Assembly (NCBI RefSeq): GCF_017916325.1
Contig: NC_090142.1
Location: 523,501-587,500 of the forward strand
Length of the DNA stretch: 64,000 bases
Reading direction: 5' to 3'
DNA from: Leishmania martiniquensis
Taxonomy: Eukaryota; Euglenozoa; Kinetoplastea; Trypanosomatida; Trypanosomatidae
In this document: positions 50,632 to 63,000 of the stretch, piece after piece
How the letters are laid out: every line of letters begins with the position of its first letter
Position numbering within the stretch: the first letter of the stretch is position 1
Notes under the pieces: model-generated
What the model was told of the DNA's origin: nothing
Databases searched by the model: none
Seen by the model: the letters and a program-made list of their open reading frames with translations, nothing else
Made by a program: the position numbers and the translations under genes

Positions 50632-52362
50632 ATGAGCTCCTCTATGCACGTTATCTTAATCGGTACAGACGCCTTTCAGGTTGAGGGCGCGCTGCAGGGC
50701 GCGGCGGTGCATACACACCGCGCCTGGAACACGTCCTACCAGTTCTCCTGCACTTCAGCGCTCAGCATAGACAAAGCGGACAGACGGCTTCTGCAGGTTT
50801 GCCACGTAATTGTCCTGTGCAAAGGATGCCGAGCTCCGGCGAACAAGTCGAGCTACAGTAATCGTCCGGTTCTGGCCCTGCCAGACGCGACGGCCGAATG
50901 TGTCGAGGAGTTGCGAGAGAGCGCCTTCTTCTATGGCTCCTGCGCCCTGGAGCAGCTGAAGGGGAAGCTACTGACCATCGGTCTCGCCCCGCCGCATGTT
51001 GTCTACGATGCCGTGCTTGGTCGCTACACACCAGTTGGCAGGATCGCATTCGAGCGCGCTTTCTGGCTTTTCGACCGCGACGCGGATGGGCTGCTTCGGC
51101 TGCCGGAGCTGGTGGGATGGCGCAAGCAGGTGGAGTCAGTCACCTACAACGCTGAGGAGGACATGGGCCCCTTCTTGTCCGAGTGGGGAGGCACTGTCGC
51201 GGTGGAGAAGATGGCGAACCAGGCTCAGTTTCTGGAACGCCACGCCAGGTGGCTGCAGGAGGGCCGCGCGCTCGAGGCGTGGGCGACGCTTCACGCTACC
51301 GGCATCCACCCCGACGGGCTGCCTTACTCGTGGTATGACCTGCATTCTATCCGCGCAGATCGTGAGACGAACACTTACCTCTCGTCCCACGCGATTCAGT
51401 TCTTCACCAACGTTTACAAGCTGAAGCGATTTGCTGAAATGACCAATATGTGGAGCGTTACGCCCGGGTGTCCGTGGGACTCGGTCGACGGGTTCCTCAA
51501 AGAGCACATCCCGATGGTTAGGTTTGTGGAGTACTGGAAGTACATGGCACTGCTGCGGCGGGACGAGGTCGTTCGCTACGCACGTTACTGGGGCTACAAA
51601 GGTGAGATAAGCTACCTCTTCACACGCCGCACCGCCCGTGCGTACCGGCCCCCTGGGGAAGCCGTCCCCAACACCATTCACGTGCTCGTGGCGGGGTCAG
51701 CCAACTGTGGTCGGCGCAGCCTCATGCATGCCTTGACTACCAATGGTCCAGACGGCTTTCAGAAGCCGGACCATACAACGGCAACGTACGTACGCACCAC
51801 TACCTTTTTTGCCGCCAAAGGTCGCGAGCAGGTGGAGGAGCCGCAGACGCTGGTGTATTCGACGGCGTCGGCCGACGCGTGCAGGCAGGTTCTGTCTGAC
51901 CCGGAGCTGTCCAAGACGATCGACGTCGTCTTACTCTGCTACGACGGCACCGATATCGCTGGCAGCGGGGCCTACGCGGTTTCACTCTTCGAGGAAGTCA
52001 GCGCGACGGCCGCATGCGAGCGGCTCCCGTTCATCGTCGCCATGACAAAGGCAGATGCGGCGCAGCTGGTCGCGGACGGCAAGGAGGCCAAGGCAGCGCG
52101 GCGTCTACAGGATTTCTGCCTTGCCCATCAGCTCCTGTGGCCCCCGGTCATCACCAGCAGCGAGCAGCCGGACCAGAGCGAGGCCGCGTCACTGAACGAG
52201 TACATGTACGCTGTGGCCTCGGACCCGACGCTGGCGGTTGGCCAGCCTCCCCTCACGTTTGTGCGCATTCTTCGCCGCGCAACCTTTCTCGCCATTGTAG
52301 CTGTCACTGCAGCGGGGATCGGACAGACCCTCGTCAATGTTATGCGGCGGCGAAAACGTTAG
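50632..52362 (+). CDS. Miro-like mitochondrial Rho GTPase with degenerate GTPase domains
   Basis: The product is 576 aa, similar to animal Miro (about 620 aa). The ATG at 50632 gives MSSSMHVILIGTDAF. The first domain has a Rho-like start but no GxxxxGKS/T P-loop. An EF-hand follows (FDRDADGLLRLPEL, Asp148 to Glu159), then the helical ELM-type region (WATLHATGIHPDGLPYSWYD, the usual second EF-hand area). The C-terminal GTPase domain starts with VLVAGSANCGRRSLMHAL (residues about 352-369), where the P-loop Lys is Arg, and has TKAD in the guanine-specificity position. A C-terminal membrane anchor (FLAIVAVTAAGIGQTLVNVM) with a basic tail places it in the outer mitochondrial membrane. Miro proteins handle mitochondrial movement, shape and ER contacts. 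The altered P-loops suggest weak or no GTP hydrolysis. Confidence 0.9.
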   Translation: MSSSMHVILIGTDAFQVEGALQGAAVHTHRAWNTSYQFSCTSALSIDKADRRLLQVCHVIVLCKGCRAPANKSSYSNRPVLALPDATAECVEELRESAFFYGSCALEQLKGKLLTIGLAPPHVVYDAVLGRYTPVGRIAFERAFWLFDRDADGLLRLPELVGWRKQVESVTYNAEEDMGPFLSEWGGTVAVEKMANQAQFLERHARWLQEGRALEAWATLHATGIHPDGLPYSWYDLHSIRADRETNTYLSSHAIQFFTNVYKLKRFAEMTNMWSVTPGCPWDSVDGFLKEHIPMVRFVEYWKYMALLRRDEVVRYARYWGYKGEISYLFTRRTARAYRPPGEAVPNTIHVLVAGSANCGRRSLMHALTTNGPDGFQKPDHTTATYVRTTTFFAAKGREQVEEPQTLVYSTASADACRQVLSDPELSKTIDVVLLCYDGTDIAGSGAYAVSLFEEVSATAACERLPFIVAMTKADAAQLVADGKEAKAARRLQDFCLAHQLLWPPVITSSEQPDQSEAASLNEYMYAVASDPTLAVGQPPLTFVRILRRATFLAIVAVTAAGIGQTLVNVMRRRKR

Positions 52363-53173
52363 CTCTTGCTGGGGGGTGGGCGCGGAGGCAAACACAGATG
52401 CCCGATCCTACGGCGTACAACGGCGAGAAGGTGTGTCTCTCAAAGCTGCTTGGTGGCAGTGCATGCTCAACCAAAAAAGTATATATCATCGTGCTGTATG
52501 ACTGTACAATGTTGTACCTGGAAGCGGGCTTTGTGGGATGCGTCTAGGCTTCTCGAATGGGTTTTTCTCTTCTTCTTTGCACGTCTTATCCAGAGGCGTC
52601 GCTTCCCTCGGGAGCGGGAAGGCACGTCATGCTCCCACCGACGAGGGCGGCGTGACATTAATCTATTCCCATCGCGGTTCCTCTATCGGGCCGCTGGGCT
52701 GGGGTGGATTAACGGACGGGCCTCGCAAAGCTTTAACGCTAGGCGTTAGCTGGAGTAGCTCCCCTTCGGCTCTCTTTTCTACGCCAGAGGAAGGGTTGCT
52801 GCTACTACGCCTGTGCTCTCGTCTCTCTGTGCGCGCATCTCTGCTGCCTGCTTGCTCTGCTGGCACCCACCTCCGCCCATTATGTGCGTCCTGCCTCCTT
52901 ACTTTCTCTTGACTTTTTTTATTTTCGCCACCCGCCCGAGTCCGCGCCAGAATCAACACGCACTTCCTCCCCTTTCCCCCACACAGTGCACAAAGAGAAG
53001 ACCGCCGACACGCACTTCCCTAAGCATAGCCGCTCCTTCTCTCTCCATCGCTCTGCCCACCTTCGTTTTTCCGGCCCCGTTTGCCCGCTGCATTCCCCTG
53101 CCATCTGGGGCGATCTCACACAACGCATCCCTCAGGCACAACTGCTAAACGGCACAAACACCACGCCGTCGCG
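52363..53173 (+). other. Spacer and 5' UTR of MsrA
   Basis: This 0.8-kb spacer shows no gene. It has T-rich and CT-rich tracts at about 52900-53000. The frame of MsrA is open upstream to 53081 without an ATG. Confidence 0.6.
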
Positions 53174-53704
53174 ATGGCCGCACCTACCCGAGCCACCTTC
53201 GCTGCCGGCTGCTACTGGGGCACGGAGCACTACTTTACACGGAAGTTCAAGGATGCCCTCCTCTCGCATCAGGTCGGCTTTATGGGCGGCGCTGAGGGAA
53301 AGGCGGTGACGTACTCGGACGTCTCGAAGGGCAACACGGGCCACGCTGAGGTGCTTGACATAACGTTCGACCCCAACAAGGTGTCATACGAAGAGTTGCT
53401 CTCCTTCTTCTTCCGCATGCACAATTCCACAACGCTGAACCGGCAGGCGGGTGATGTTGGCACCAACTACCGCAGCGCCATCTTTTACCACAGCGAAGAT
53501 CAAAAACAGCAGGCGGAGGAGTTCATCGCCAAGTTGAACGGAGCAGACGAGAAGCTTCACTCCACCTTCGTGAAGGCCTTTGGCGGGGCTCCCTGCGTCA
53601 CCACAGTGGAGAAAGCTGGTTCATTCTACGCGGCGCACGCAGCACACCAGGACTACCTGAAGAAGAACCCGCACGGCTACTGCGCGCACCGCCTCTACTA
53701 CTGA
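53174..53704 (+). CDS. MSRA: Peptide methionine sulfoxide reductase A
   Basis: The product is 176 aa from the ATG at 53174 (MAAPTRATFAAGCYWGTEH). The catalytic motif is GCYWG (Cys13), the family's usual GCFWG. FMGGAEGKAVTYSDVSKGNTGHAEV and the segment DPNKVSYEELLSFFFRMHNS are characteristic, as is QAGDVGTNYRSAIF. The C-terminal GYCAHRL carries the resolving cysteine, near residue 170. The enzyme reduces the S-epimer of methionine sulfoxide in proteins, using tryparedoxin or thioredoxin in trypanosomatids. No signal peptide is visible, so a cytosolic location is likely. Confidence 0.95.
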   Translation: MAAPTRATFAAGCYWGTEHYFTRKFKDALLSHQVGFMGGAEGKAVTYSDVSKGNTGHAEVLDITFDPNKVSYEELLSFFFRMHNSTTLNRQAGDVGTNYRSAIFYHSEDQKQQAEEFIAKLNGADEKLHSTFVKAFGGAPCVTTVEKAGSFYAAHAAHQDYLKKNPHGYCAHRLYY

Positions 53705-54107
53705 GGCTCACTTGGACGAGCGCACACACATCCACGCGAACCTTTGAAGAGGTTGCCGCTCAACGCTTCACTCCCTCATCGGAAAGGCTGGCAGCGAGGC
53801 ACCGTTCACCCGGCAACGAAGTGCACTGCAGGCGCAATGGACATGCGTGGGTTTTCTTGTGGCGGCCTCTACTGCCTATCACTGCCATCATCGCTATTTT
53901 GCTTTGCTGCTTAGTCGCCATCTTTCCTTTCTGTTTGCTCGGTTCGTTGCGCCCTCCTTCTTCACTCAGCACGCGCACCGTAGTAAACGCGTACGACTCT
54001 TCCCGCTCTTGCAGCGATACGCCTGCGGGTGCTCGTGCAAATGACTTTTCGCACTTCTCTGCGTCTCACCCTCGGCTCTGCGGCATCCCTCTCCCTTCTG
54101 CTTCCCT

Positions 54108-54674
54108 CCCAGCGCTCATTTCCTTCCGCTTTTCTCCTTCCCTTCTCCCCGCAGGACGGCGGATGGCGAGAGGGGAGGGGAGACCATCTCTCCGCGCGCA
54201 GTGCCTCCGAGATCCGGTACCCACGCTCGCCGTGGGGAGGCCGAGGCGGCCTCTCTGTGCCTGCCCATGCGGAGCCGCCGCCGGTGGTGGGAGCGTCGGG
54301 CAGCTGGGATGCCGCCAGGTCAGCGACCTTTCGCTGCTGAGCGCGGCGGCGTGGCCCTGGGCGGTGCTGCGCGGGAGCGATCTACGACGGTGAAGACGTG
54401 TGTGCCACCGACATGATGGGTGGGGGTGCCAGCGTTGCTCGAGCGCACCTCGCGCTGCTCTCGCCTCTCCCCTCCTCCCTTGCGGCGACCTGCGAAGGGT
54501 GGTGTAGGCTGGGTAGGAGGCCGAGGGCGTGCTCCGGTAACGGAGTCGGCGGCGCTGCGGCAACACGTGTGTACCGCTGCCTCGCCGCGCCGCGCCGACA
54601 TGGGCGGGTGACATGCCGGGGGGGGAGGGCTCCGTTCTGACTCCTGCGCGCGCGGTATTGCAGCACCGCAGGAC
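54108..54674 (+). mobile_element. ~570-bp dispersed repeat, copy C (SIDER-like short retroposon)
   Basis: It matches copy A (37335-37904) base for base by eye, with a G-run of 8 in place of 11, which accounts for the three-base difference in length. Flanking sequences upstream and downstream are unrelated to those of the other copies, so the shared block marks the element ends. It lies downstream of MsrA, in the orientation of transcription. Confidence 0.65.
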
Positions 54675-56929
54675 ACGACAGGCTGCAGTACAGGAAAAAG
54701 AATCATTTGGCTTTGTTTGAGCGTCATGTGCGCACAGCATGGGTCCATCTGCCGTTCTCCACGTAGCTGCTTCCCGTCTCTGCGTGGGCTGAAGACAGGG
54801 AAGGAGGAGGGCGGATGGGCAGGGAGCGCTGCGGAACGAGGGCACACGGGCGTCGTGGCAGCGGGCGACCGTTTTCCGTTTCCGTTTCTCGTCCGTTTTC
54901 CCTCTACCTTCCTTCCTCTCTCGAAGATGCCCTGCTTGGAGAGGAGGTCTGTGTGTGCGCGAAGTTCACGGCTCTCTTTGTTTCTTCGTTTGCTGTTCTT
55001 TTTTTCTTGCGGTACGAGAGTTTCCTCTGCGGCGCACTCGTAGGCATCTCTTGTTTCTGTTTTCTCTCGTACTGTTGGACTCTTCTGACCAACTGCGCGT
55101 GGCCGCCACTTGTGCCTGCGTGCGAACACGTTGCTGTTGCAGTGCCATGCAAAGTGTACGAAGCGGGGGACGGGTTGACGTTTCCACGTCGCGTACGTTT
55201 CCTCTGAAGTTTGGTGGACCAATCCTGCTGCGAGAGACAATCTCATATTTGGAGGGCAGCAGATCCCGGCTGAATGGGACACCGAAGACCCGCTACCTTA
55301 GCCTCGATATTGGAGAGCGCAGATGCTATCACTTACGCGCATTGGCCATGTGGCCGCCGGGTTCCAGTCAGACGCACACGCACGTGGGCCGAGGAAGGAT
55401 CTCAGAATACTGCGAAAGGCGCTGCCCTCAGGACACCGTGCATCAGCCGGAGTGCATGAGGGTTGGGTGAGTACGTGCACCTCGCCCTCACAGTTTCCGT
55501 GATGTTCCCACTTGTTGCAGGCTCTAGGGGCTTACTTGCTCGCTGCCTCTTGCGCCATGCTGGTCGCCCTACTGTCCTCTACTTTTTCCGCTGTTGGTCT
55601 GTACTCTGTGCGCACTCTTCTTCCCACCTGCACGATGTGCACATACGCCCAAATCCATGTGCCTGGGCACTCCACCATATTCGGTACCGTTTCTACCGTC
55701 TCTTTTGTAACTTCTTTTGACGCCTCCACCGGCGTGGAAGGCGCGCAAACCTCTTGCTGAACTTTCTCCTGTCACCGCACCATTCAGCGTGCTTGCGCAA
55801 ACTACCGTCGAGGCGATGCTGCGTAGGGTGAAGCTCTCAGAGGGAAGGTTGAAGCGACCGCCTTCATACACACACAAAATCACCTACGAATAGCGACGGG
55901 GGGCAAGAGCGAACACGGCACGCTTGTTCAAGACCTCTCCTCTTTGCCCATACATGCGTCCCAACCATTCGCACGTATTTTGTGCCCCGTTGCCCTGCTC
56001 GACTGTGGAGTGCTGCTGGCCTTTTCTGCGATCGAGCGGGTCTCCTCTCCCTTGTCAGAGATGAACGAGCAGGCTTTGTGCCTCGTTGTAGACAACGCCT
56101 TTGAAGGTGTTTCCTCGCTCACTTGTGTAGACGAACCGACGCGTGCCCAAAAAACAAACAGAGAGAATCAGTTGCCAACTCTGCAGCGCACGAAAGCGCT
56201 CATACGCAACGGGATCCGACGACGTGAACAAGTTGGACATCGGCTGCCTTCTTCTCGGCGCCAAGGTGTGTGTGTGTGTGCGTGCGGGGCGGGGGGCGGC
56301 GGGCTGCAGCTACTGGGACCTAAACGGAATCGTTGAAAGCTGCCAAAAAAAATAACTCCAAGAGTGCAGCGAAAAGAGTCCTAGAGGCGTGCCGACCGTT
56401 TTCGTCTTTGTTGCCTCTTGCTCCTCCCACTGCTTTCGTGTGGAGGTGTCCACGCGTGTCGAGAAGGTCGGCGATTTTTCCGTCCTACACGTTGCCTCAA
56501 GCCCGGTACGATAACCCCGTTCCCCGGCCGCTACCTGCAGATGCGCATATAAGTTGGAGACATCTTTATCGCCTCTCAGCCTCATCTATATCTGCACTGC
56601 CTCTTTACTCAACTTTATCAACGCCGAGCACGCGGACTTGTACCTTTTCCTTGGGTAAATGAAAAGTAGTGGCTGCCGTGCACGTGCCTTGTTCACCTGT
56701 TTCCGCTTCATTGGCCGCCTTGCTGCTGTGGCCTTTCTCTCTCCCTCTATATGCGCTCTGAGTGTGCCTTTTGTGAATTTGCTCTGCGCCTCCGTCCCTT
56801 TTGGTAGAACAAAAAGGTATTGCGCCGATGGGGCAACGCGTTTCAATCGACATTCTCTAAAGAGCTTCTTCGGCGGGGGTTTCTCTCTGTGTTGGTGCAG
56901 CGGACCACCTTCACCGATTCGTTAATCGC

Positions 56930-56968
56930 CGCCCCCTTTTCTTGCTTCTCCTCAACGCCATACCACAG
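56930..56968 (+). promoter_or_regulatory. Predicted spliced-leader acceptor for the VPS13-like gene
   Basis: CCCCCTTTTCTTGCTTCTCC is followed by CCACAG with AG at 56967-56968, about 115 bases before the ATG. Confidence 0.5.
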
Positions 56969-57082
56969 AGGGTGACACGCGATACGGCCAGATACCTACA
57001 CACACACACACCCACGCCCTCGCATGCAGGCGAAAAAGGGCTTTGTCTTTCCTCTTCCGACGTCCCCGTAGAGCGCACAGGC

Positions 57083-60000
57083 ATGATGCAGCAGATGGTG
57101 GTCACCTACCTCCTCTCGGGACTGGCAAACATCGCCGATGTAAATCCGAGAGACGTGCACACGTCCTTGTTCAACGGCCATGTGCGGGTCCACAACCTCT
57201 CCCTGCGCCCAGAGACGATGAACAAAATGTTGCCTCTACCGATCGAGGAGGGCACTGTACCCGAGATGGAGCTACAGATACCGAATCCCTCTACGGCGAC
57301 GCCCATGGAGGTCAAGGTTCACCGTGGTCGGTTGCTCCTGCAGTTCAATCTCTCCTCACCGCCTCCGGTGCGTACGCCAGAGCAGATACTGCATGGCATC
57401 ACCGAGTACTCCATCCTTGGCGCCGCCGCCGCCGCGGAGTCAGCAGATGCGTCCTCGGAGCCGTTGTCCCCGGTGAGCCAGCCAGAGTCCGAAGCGTATG
57501 AACACTCGTGTGCCAACTCCGATTTGGATGAGGAGGACTTTGCGTCGTGTGCCAGCGATGGCGACCTTTCAGATAGCGATTCGACATGCGACGGCAGTAG
57601 TTTTGGCTCTCCGGCGTCTAGTGAGGAGACTCTGGCCAGCGATATGAAGAAGCAGGACGCTGGCTGGTTCGGCTACTTGCGATCGCGCGCGGCGCAGTCG
57701 GTGGAGTGGATTTGGCGCCGGCAGCTGCGCATCATCTTCACCGACCTCACCCTCGTGCTCCCGTGCGACACGCGCAAGAATATCTACTTTGAAATCAGCG
57801 TTGAGTCGTTTGTCGTTACTGTCGAGCCGGCACAGAACCATGGGCCGGAGCAGATAAAGATTGTAAGTATGGAGCTCAGAGGCACCAGCGTCTTTGCCAA
57901 CGCCGGCGATGCCCGCTCCCGCATTATCGTGGTAGAAGCCCTCTCTGTGAGAACAACGACCGTGCACGAGGCAAAGACGGAGCATGTGCTGCGAAAGAAT
58001 ATGACACTTTCCTTCAACGGCACCAACACCCTCACGGCTGACGAGGCTACCCTCCTAACGCTGCTCAAGTGCCATCTGTCGCGGCAAATGCGCCTCAGGG
58101 TGCCGGCATACTGTCTGCCATTTTCTAGTCTTCGCGCGCGTGGGTCGTTGTGGCCCTATGCAAAGTGCTGCGTCATGCAGGGACTGCGGGATTACAAGCA
58201 TCGCTACAACTTCAACGCATCGCACCTCCGCTTCTATGCTCACGCCAGGGAGCGCTATGTGCAGCTATTGAACGAGTGCCATCGATGCCAGGACATCGAA
58301 GAACGGCGGCAAGAGCTGGCGGACGCTGAGCAGGACCTCCGATATGAGGACGTTATCAGGTACTTTCGACGGCTTGTACAGGCCAAGTACGCCGCGAACG
58401 TTGCCGACCAGTTCGCAAAGGAGGAGGCGGAGCTGAGGCCTCCCGTTGTGTCCTCCACACACTATGAGTGGAAGCTTATTAAAATTGTCCTGCCGGCACG
58501 GAACACGGTATTCGCCCGCAACACGGCGCTCGTCTTCCGACATGGGGAGACGGTGTTCACGATTGCCTCCATCTCACTCGACACCGACGGTGCGGTGCAA
58601 ACGATGTCCACCCCCGCCATGAGCGCGGCGGCGCCGTGGGGGCCGCTGAATACCTCTGGGAACAGCGAGGCCTCTCTCTTTTACCTGCACATGAAGGAGG
58701 ACTGCGCCTCGAGCGAGACGAGGTTGCTCCTCCAAGAGGTCGAGCTGAAAGGGACCATGGAAGGCGCACTGCGCTGCCTGACGCCGATCGCCGAGGCGCT
58801 GCAACAAATCGGGGAGCAGGAGAAAAGCGGCGCCACCACTCACGTGGTGCAGCCGGCGCCCTCTACAGCCCCTTCTCCAGCAAGTGTGTTGAAGCCGTCG
58901 ACGAGGAGTGTGGCCGTACACCGTGTAGCAGTGCAACTCGACGACTTTTCTTTTCTTCTTGACCGCCTCTCAGCCACAAGCGCAACGGCACCCGATCACC
59001 CTGACAGACTCGGCTGCACCATGCGACAGTGCTACCTGCGCCACAAGAGCACCTATGTGTTGGCACCACTCGAGGTCCACATGACGCCCCGTGGTGGCAT
59101 CGTGATATCACGGGTGACGTTCGAGGTGCCGTGCGAGACATGGACGGTGTGGCGCAGAGACGCCGACAGCATCCGCCTCCTGTTCGAGAAGCTGCCGCGG
59201 CTCGCGAACGCTGGCGCTGCCCACGCACCTGCCTCTTCCACTGCCGTTAATGTGGATTCACTGAAATCCATGGCCAACTTCTTGCAGTGGTCCCCAGTCT
59301 CTAGTTGTCCGCCCTTTGAGGTGGAGGAGATGACGGTGAAGTTTTCTCCTCTCCATTGCACGATCGCGTTGCATCACCTTGCCACGCACCTCGTGGGGCC
59401 GTCTTCTCGTGGCCCGTACGGCATACACTTCACGCTTCAAAGCGCCTCCGTCGAGTGTCACTACACTGACCGAGTGAGCCCCATCGTGCAGCTGCAGCAC
59501 GGCGTGCGCTTTGGTGTCGGTGCAGGGACTGCGGCTGCTCTTGCGGTCTCCATTCCTTCTCTCCACATCGCAGGGCGACGCGACAAGCCCGCGCCAGAGG
59601 TGCCCCTGCTCGACATTCGCGGCATTGATGCTGTGATGCACGACACGGTACAGTACGCGAACATGGCGGCCGTCTCGCTGGCTGGAAGCGTCCAACTCAC
59701 GAATGTAGGCGTCATCTACAAGACTGATCCCAGTGTGGAACCGCTGACTGACCGACCGTGCCTCACGTCGTATATGCAGTTGGCTCTCCAAGTAGACGCC
59801 GTCGACGTGCCGCAGCTCGGGGCAGTGCCAATGCATTCCGTGGCCTTCGTCCTTGGCGAGATCTACCGCTTTGTGTGCGACGAAATAGTCTCGGAGGAGT
59901 ACTACCGCATGTTTTTTAGCTGCTTCAGCGACTTGGCGGTACAGCTGGTGATGCGGGAGTGTGTGGTGCGTTGTGGCGCCGATGGGAAGGAGACTAGTCT

Positions 60001-63000
60001 TGGCGAGGAGGTGCTGCTCTCTTTGTCGAACACGGCCAGCGAAGAGCACATGGCGGCGCTGGATGTATTCCGACCACTTCTCCTCGCGGCGCCAGAGAAC
60101 TTTCCAATCCTTATTCGGAACAATGTCAGGCGTCTTTCTGTGGACATTGACGTGCCGAACTTGTCGGTTCTGGTGTCCGCTCCTATTGTGACGTCCCCGT
60201 CGAACTTCGCGCTGACGGTAAGTGGGATGCACTACCGCATGCCGCTGGAAAAGATGCCATTCTGGTGTGCCGAGGCGCAGGAAATCCCTCTGGCCCCGCA
60301 GCAGCTCACTATAGAGGGAGTGCGGGTAGTGGCGCGTCTTGACCAAACGCGTCCTGCTCAGCAGCCGGCGCTAGAAGCGTCTGCGTGTGCAATTACGACG
60401 GAGACCGTCGTCGGTACTCTCACCTCTTCGGCAGGCACGCCTAGGCCCGCTCTCTCGAAGGATTTTCAGATAAGTTTGTCAGAGAGCGACCGTGGAAGCT
60501 GCGCTTCCTCCAACGAGGAGCCGTATGAGACGACGCAAGTATCGGTGCGGCGCTGGAGTGTGGGCGTGGACTTGTCCGCACCTGTCTTTGAGTTTGCGAA
60601 GCTACAACGCATGATTGGCATCCTTGCGTCCGGAGCCCGGTGCCTCACCCGCCGCGTCGTGCTCCGCGAAAGCGTGGTGGCGACCACGTTCGACATGGAT
60701 GACTGTGGTGACATCTACCTCGAGGCTCCTACGCAGATTCTTCTGGTAGAGGACTGTGTGTTTCGCGCGCCGTCGCGCGAGCGCTACGTTGTCGTTTGCC
60801 CTGGCACTTCGGCGGTGTTTCGTCGCTGTGTCTTTGCTCACCCCGCCGGAGGTGACCTCATCCGCGCCTCTTGCCGATCCTCTCTCTTCGTTTGCGAGGA
60901 CTGCCGCGTTCAAGGGGATGTGGCACCCGCGGCGGTCGTCTCCCCTCCGGCTGCTGCAGCGCCCACCGTGCCGTCACCGGGAAGCAGTACTGCCTGTACG
61001 GGAGCAAGGCTGAGGCGGCGCACGCAGGTGACGGTGGAGGAAGGCTACGCCACCATCGAGCTCGACGCTCGCTCACAGGTAATGCTGGCGCAGCGAGCAC
61101 TTGCATTCACCTCGAAGCAGAAAACCCGGCGCTCTTTCATCAAGCTCCGCAACAGCGAGTTTCGGATCGAGTACGCGGATGCAGATGAGCGGGTGCTGGT
61201 GCTCACAAAAGCGTCCATGGAGGGGGAGTTGGCCCTGCATCGGCCGCACCGTTCATGCTCTGCGAGTTGCTCTGTCACGTGCGGTGAGGTGACCATTCCA
61301 CTGGTTCTCTCACAGCTGCACGCTGCTCAGGAGCGTCTAGGCCTGCTGGCCCGCTCCACAGGTAAGGACGCTACGACGACGGCGGCTGGCGCAGGTGCGC
61401 TGACAAAGGCACCCGCAGAGGACCTCTCGGTGGCGACCTACGCTGTTCCGGCGGCGCCGGCGAGGTCACAGGAGGAGCAACAGCGCTTTCCCTATGACTC
61501 ATGGAAGGTGCTGCTGTCTCTTTCCCTCATTCCCGTCACGGTGAGGCTTCCAGGTGGCATGACAGTGGCAAGAGTCACCTTCTCTAACGCCTTTGTGTGG
61601 TCTAAGCGGGAGCCTTTCGCCGATGGACAGCTGGAGGCCCGCATCGCTCTACACGACATAGCGCTTTGGGAGTGGAGCCGGCAATCTTTCCAGTCTGTTG
61701 TGAGTAGCCCTATCTTTGTCGGCGTGCAGGGCCGTATACCAACGTGTCTGAGCATGACTGTAACGGCGACCATCTCTCCCGTAGAGGCTGCTGCGTCGAC
61801 AGATCAGCTGAGGCTCCTGCTTCACGCACTGTCGGGCACAACACCGACGACGCTGTCTACGCGTGACGCAACCAGCGTCACGCACCCAAGAGGCTGTTCA
61901 CGCCCGTCGCTTCGCTGGTGTAACTACAGCGGGGTCTCCCTTCAGGCGCGCGGCAGCGACGGCGACATCGTCCGCATTCTGCCCGTCGCGCAACCATCAG
62001 AAAGCGCCTCTTCACGGGGTTCTGACGCAGTCAAAGCGGTGGTACCCGTTGTCGTCACGGAGATCGATGGGACAGCCGTCGATCACGTGGTGCCCGACGT
62101 GGATGAAACGGGGCTGAGTGGGACGGGCTCGCCGTCGGGGTACGCGGCACGACTCTTTGTGTGTTCCAGTACGGTGGTGTTGACAGACGATCGCCGCTTC
62201 CACGTGACAAACGCACTTGGGCGTGATTTGGTGCACGTCGTCTCCGTGCGCACGCTCGTGCAAATCGAAAACGAAACGCCGCTGCCTCTCTTGCTCACGG
62301 CTGGCGGAGAGCGAGAGCAGGTTGTGGAGCCGTTCGACCGCTCCTGTGTACCCGAGGCGATGCTGCACCGCACCGACCTGAGTGTTGCGGTAATGCTGTC
62401 TAGGACGGGTGCGGCGACGCTGCGTGAACCGTTGCTGCCTCGGTCGATGCCTGCCATCGAGTTCTATCAGCGCTATCGAAAGCAGGGCACCTCCTCAGAG
62501 GACATTGCGCGCGAGTTCGTCTCACAGCTAGACGGTTCTTCGACCTTCATGGTGACGGTGTTCGAGCTGCAGGGCACCGTGCTCTTGTTGCGTTTCCGTG
62601 CGGCGAGGCCGCACGTGGTGAACGACACTGTGTACCCCCTCCGTCTCACTGCCGTGAACACACGAGGCGAGATCCTCGCATGTGAGTCTGTTCCTGCGGG
62701 TGAGCGTGCATACTTCTTCAACATTCCGCCGGCAACCGCAGTGCGTGGCAACCTGCAGCTGTTTGTGAACGATGACGTCTACGAGGGGCACGTCGACGAC
62801 GCCCTCTTCGACCGTGACGCGGCCCGCCGAAATAGTAGAGTGGCGATGGCTCATCAGACATACCCTCAACTTTACTTCTTCGATTTGAGTTTGTCTGTGG
62901 AAAGCGCCGGGCCGGCCGGCGACTTTGGCGTGGCGGTCACGGCTGGCGATCACTGCCTCGTGAAGAACTGCACCACGTTCGACCTTTTCTTCTCCACTGA

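Larger units (their letters stand above)
53705..57082 (+). other. Very long spacer containing full-length repeat copy C
   Basis: This 3.4-kb spacer has no convincing gene. It contains the repeat at 54108-54674. A low-confidence frame at 56061-56336 starts with ATG (MNEQALCLVVDNAFEG) and would give 91 aa, but its 3' half crosses a GT microsatellite. The tract at 56930-56950 followed by AG at 56967-56968 is a good acceptor for the VPS13-like gene. Confidence 0.5.
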
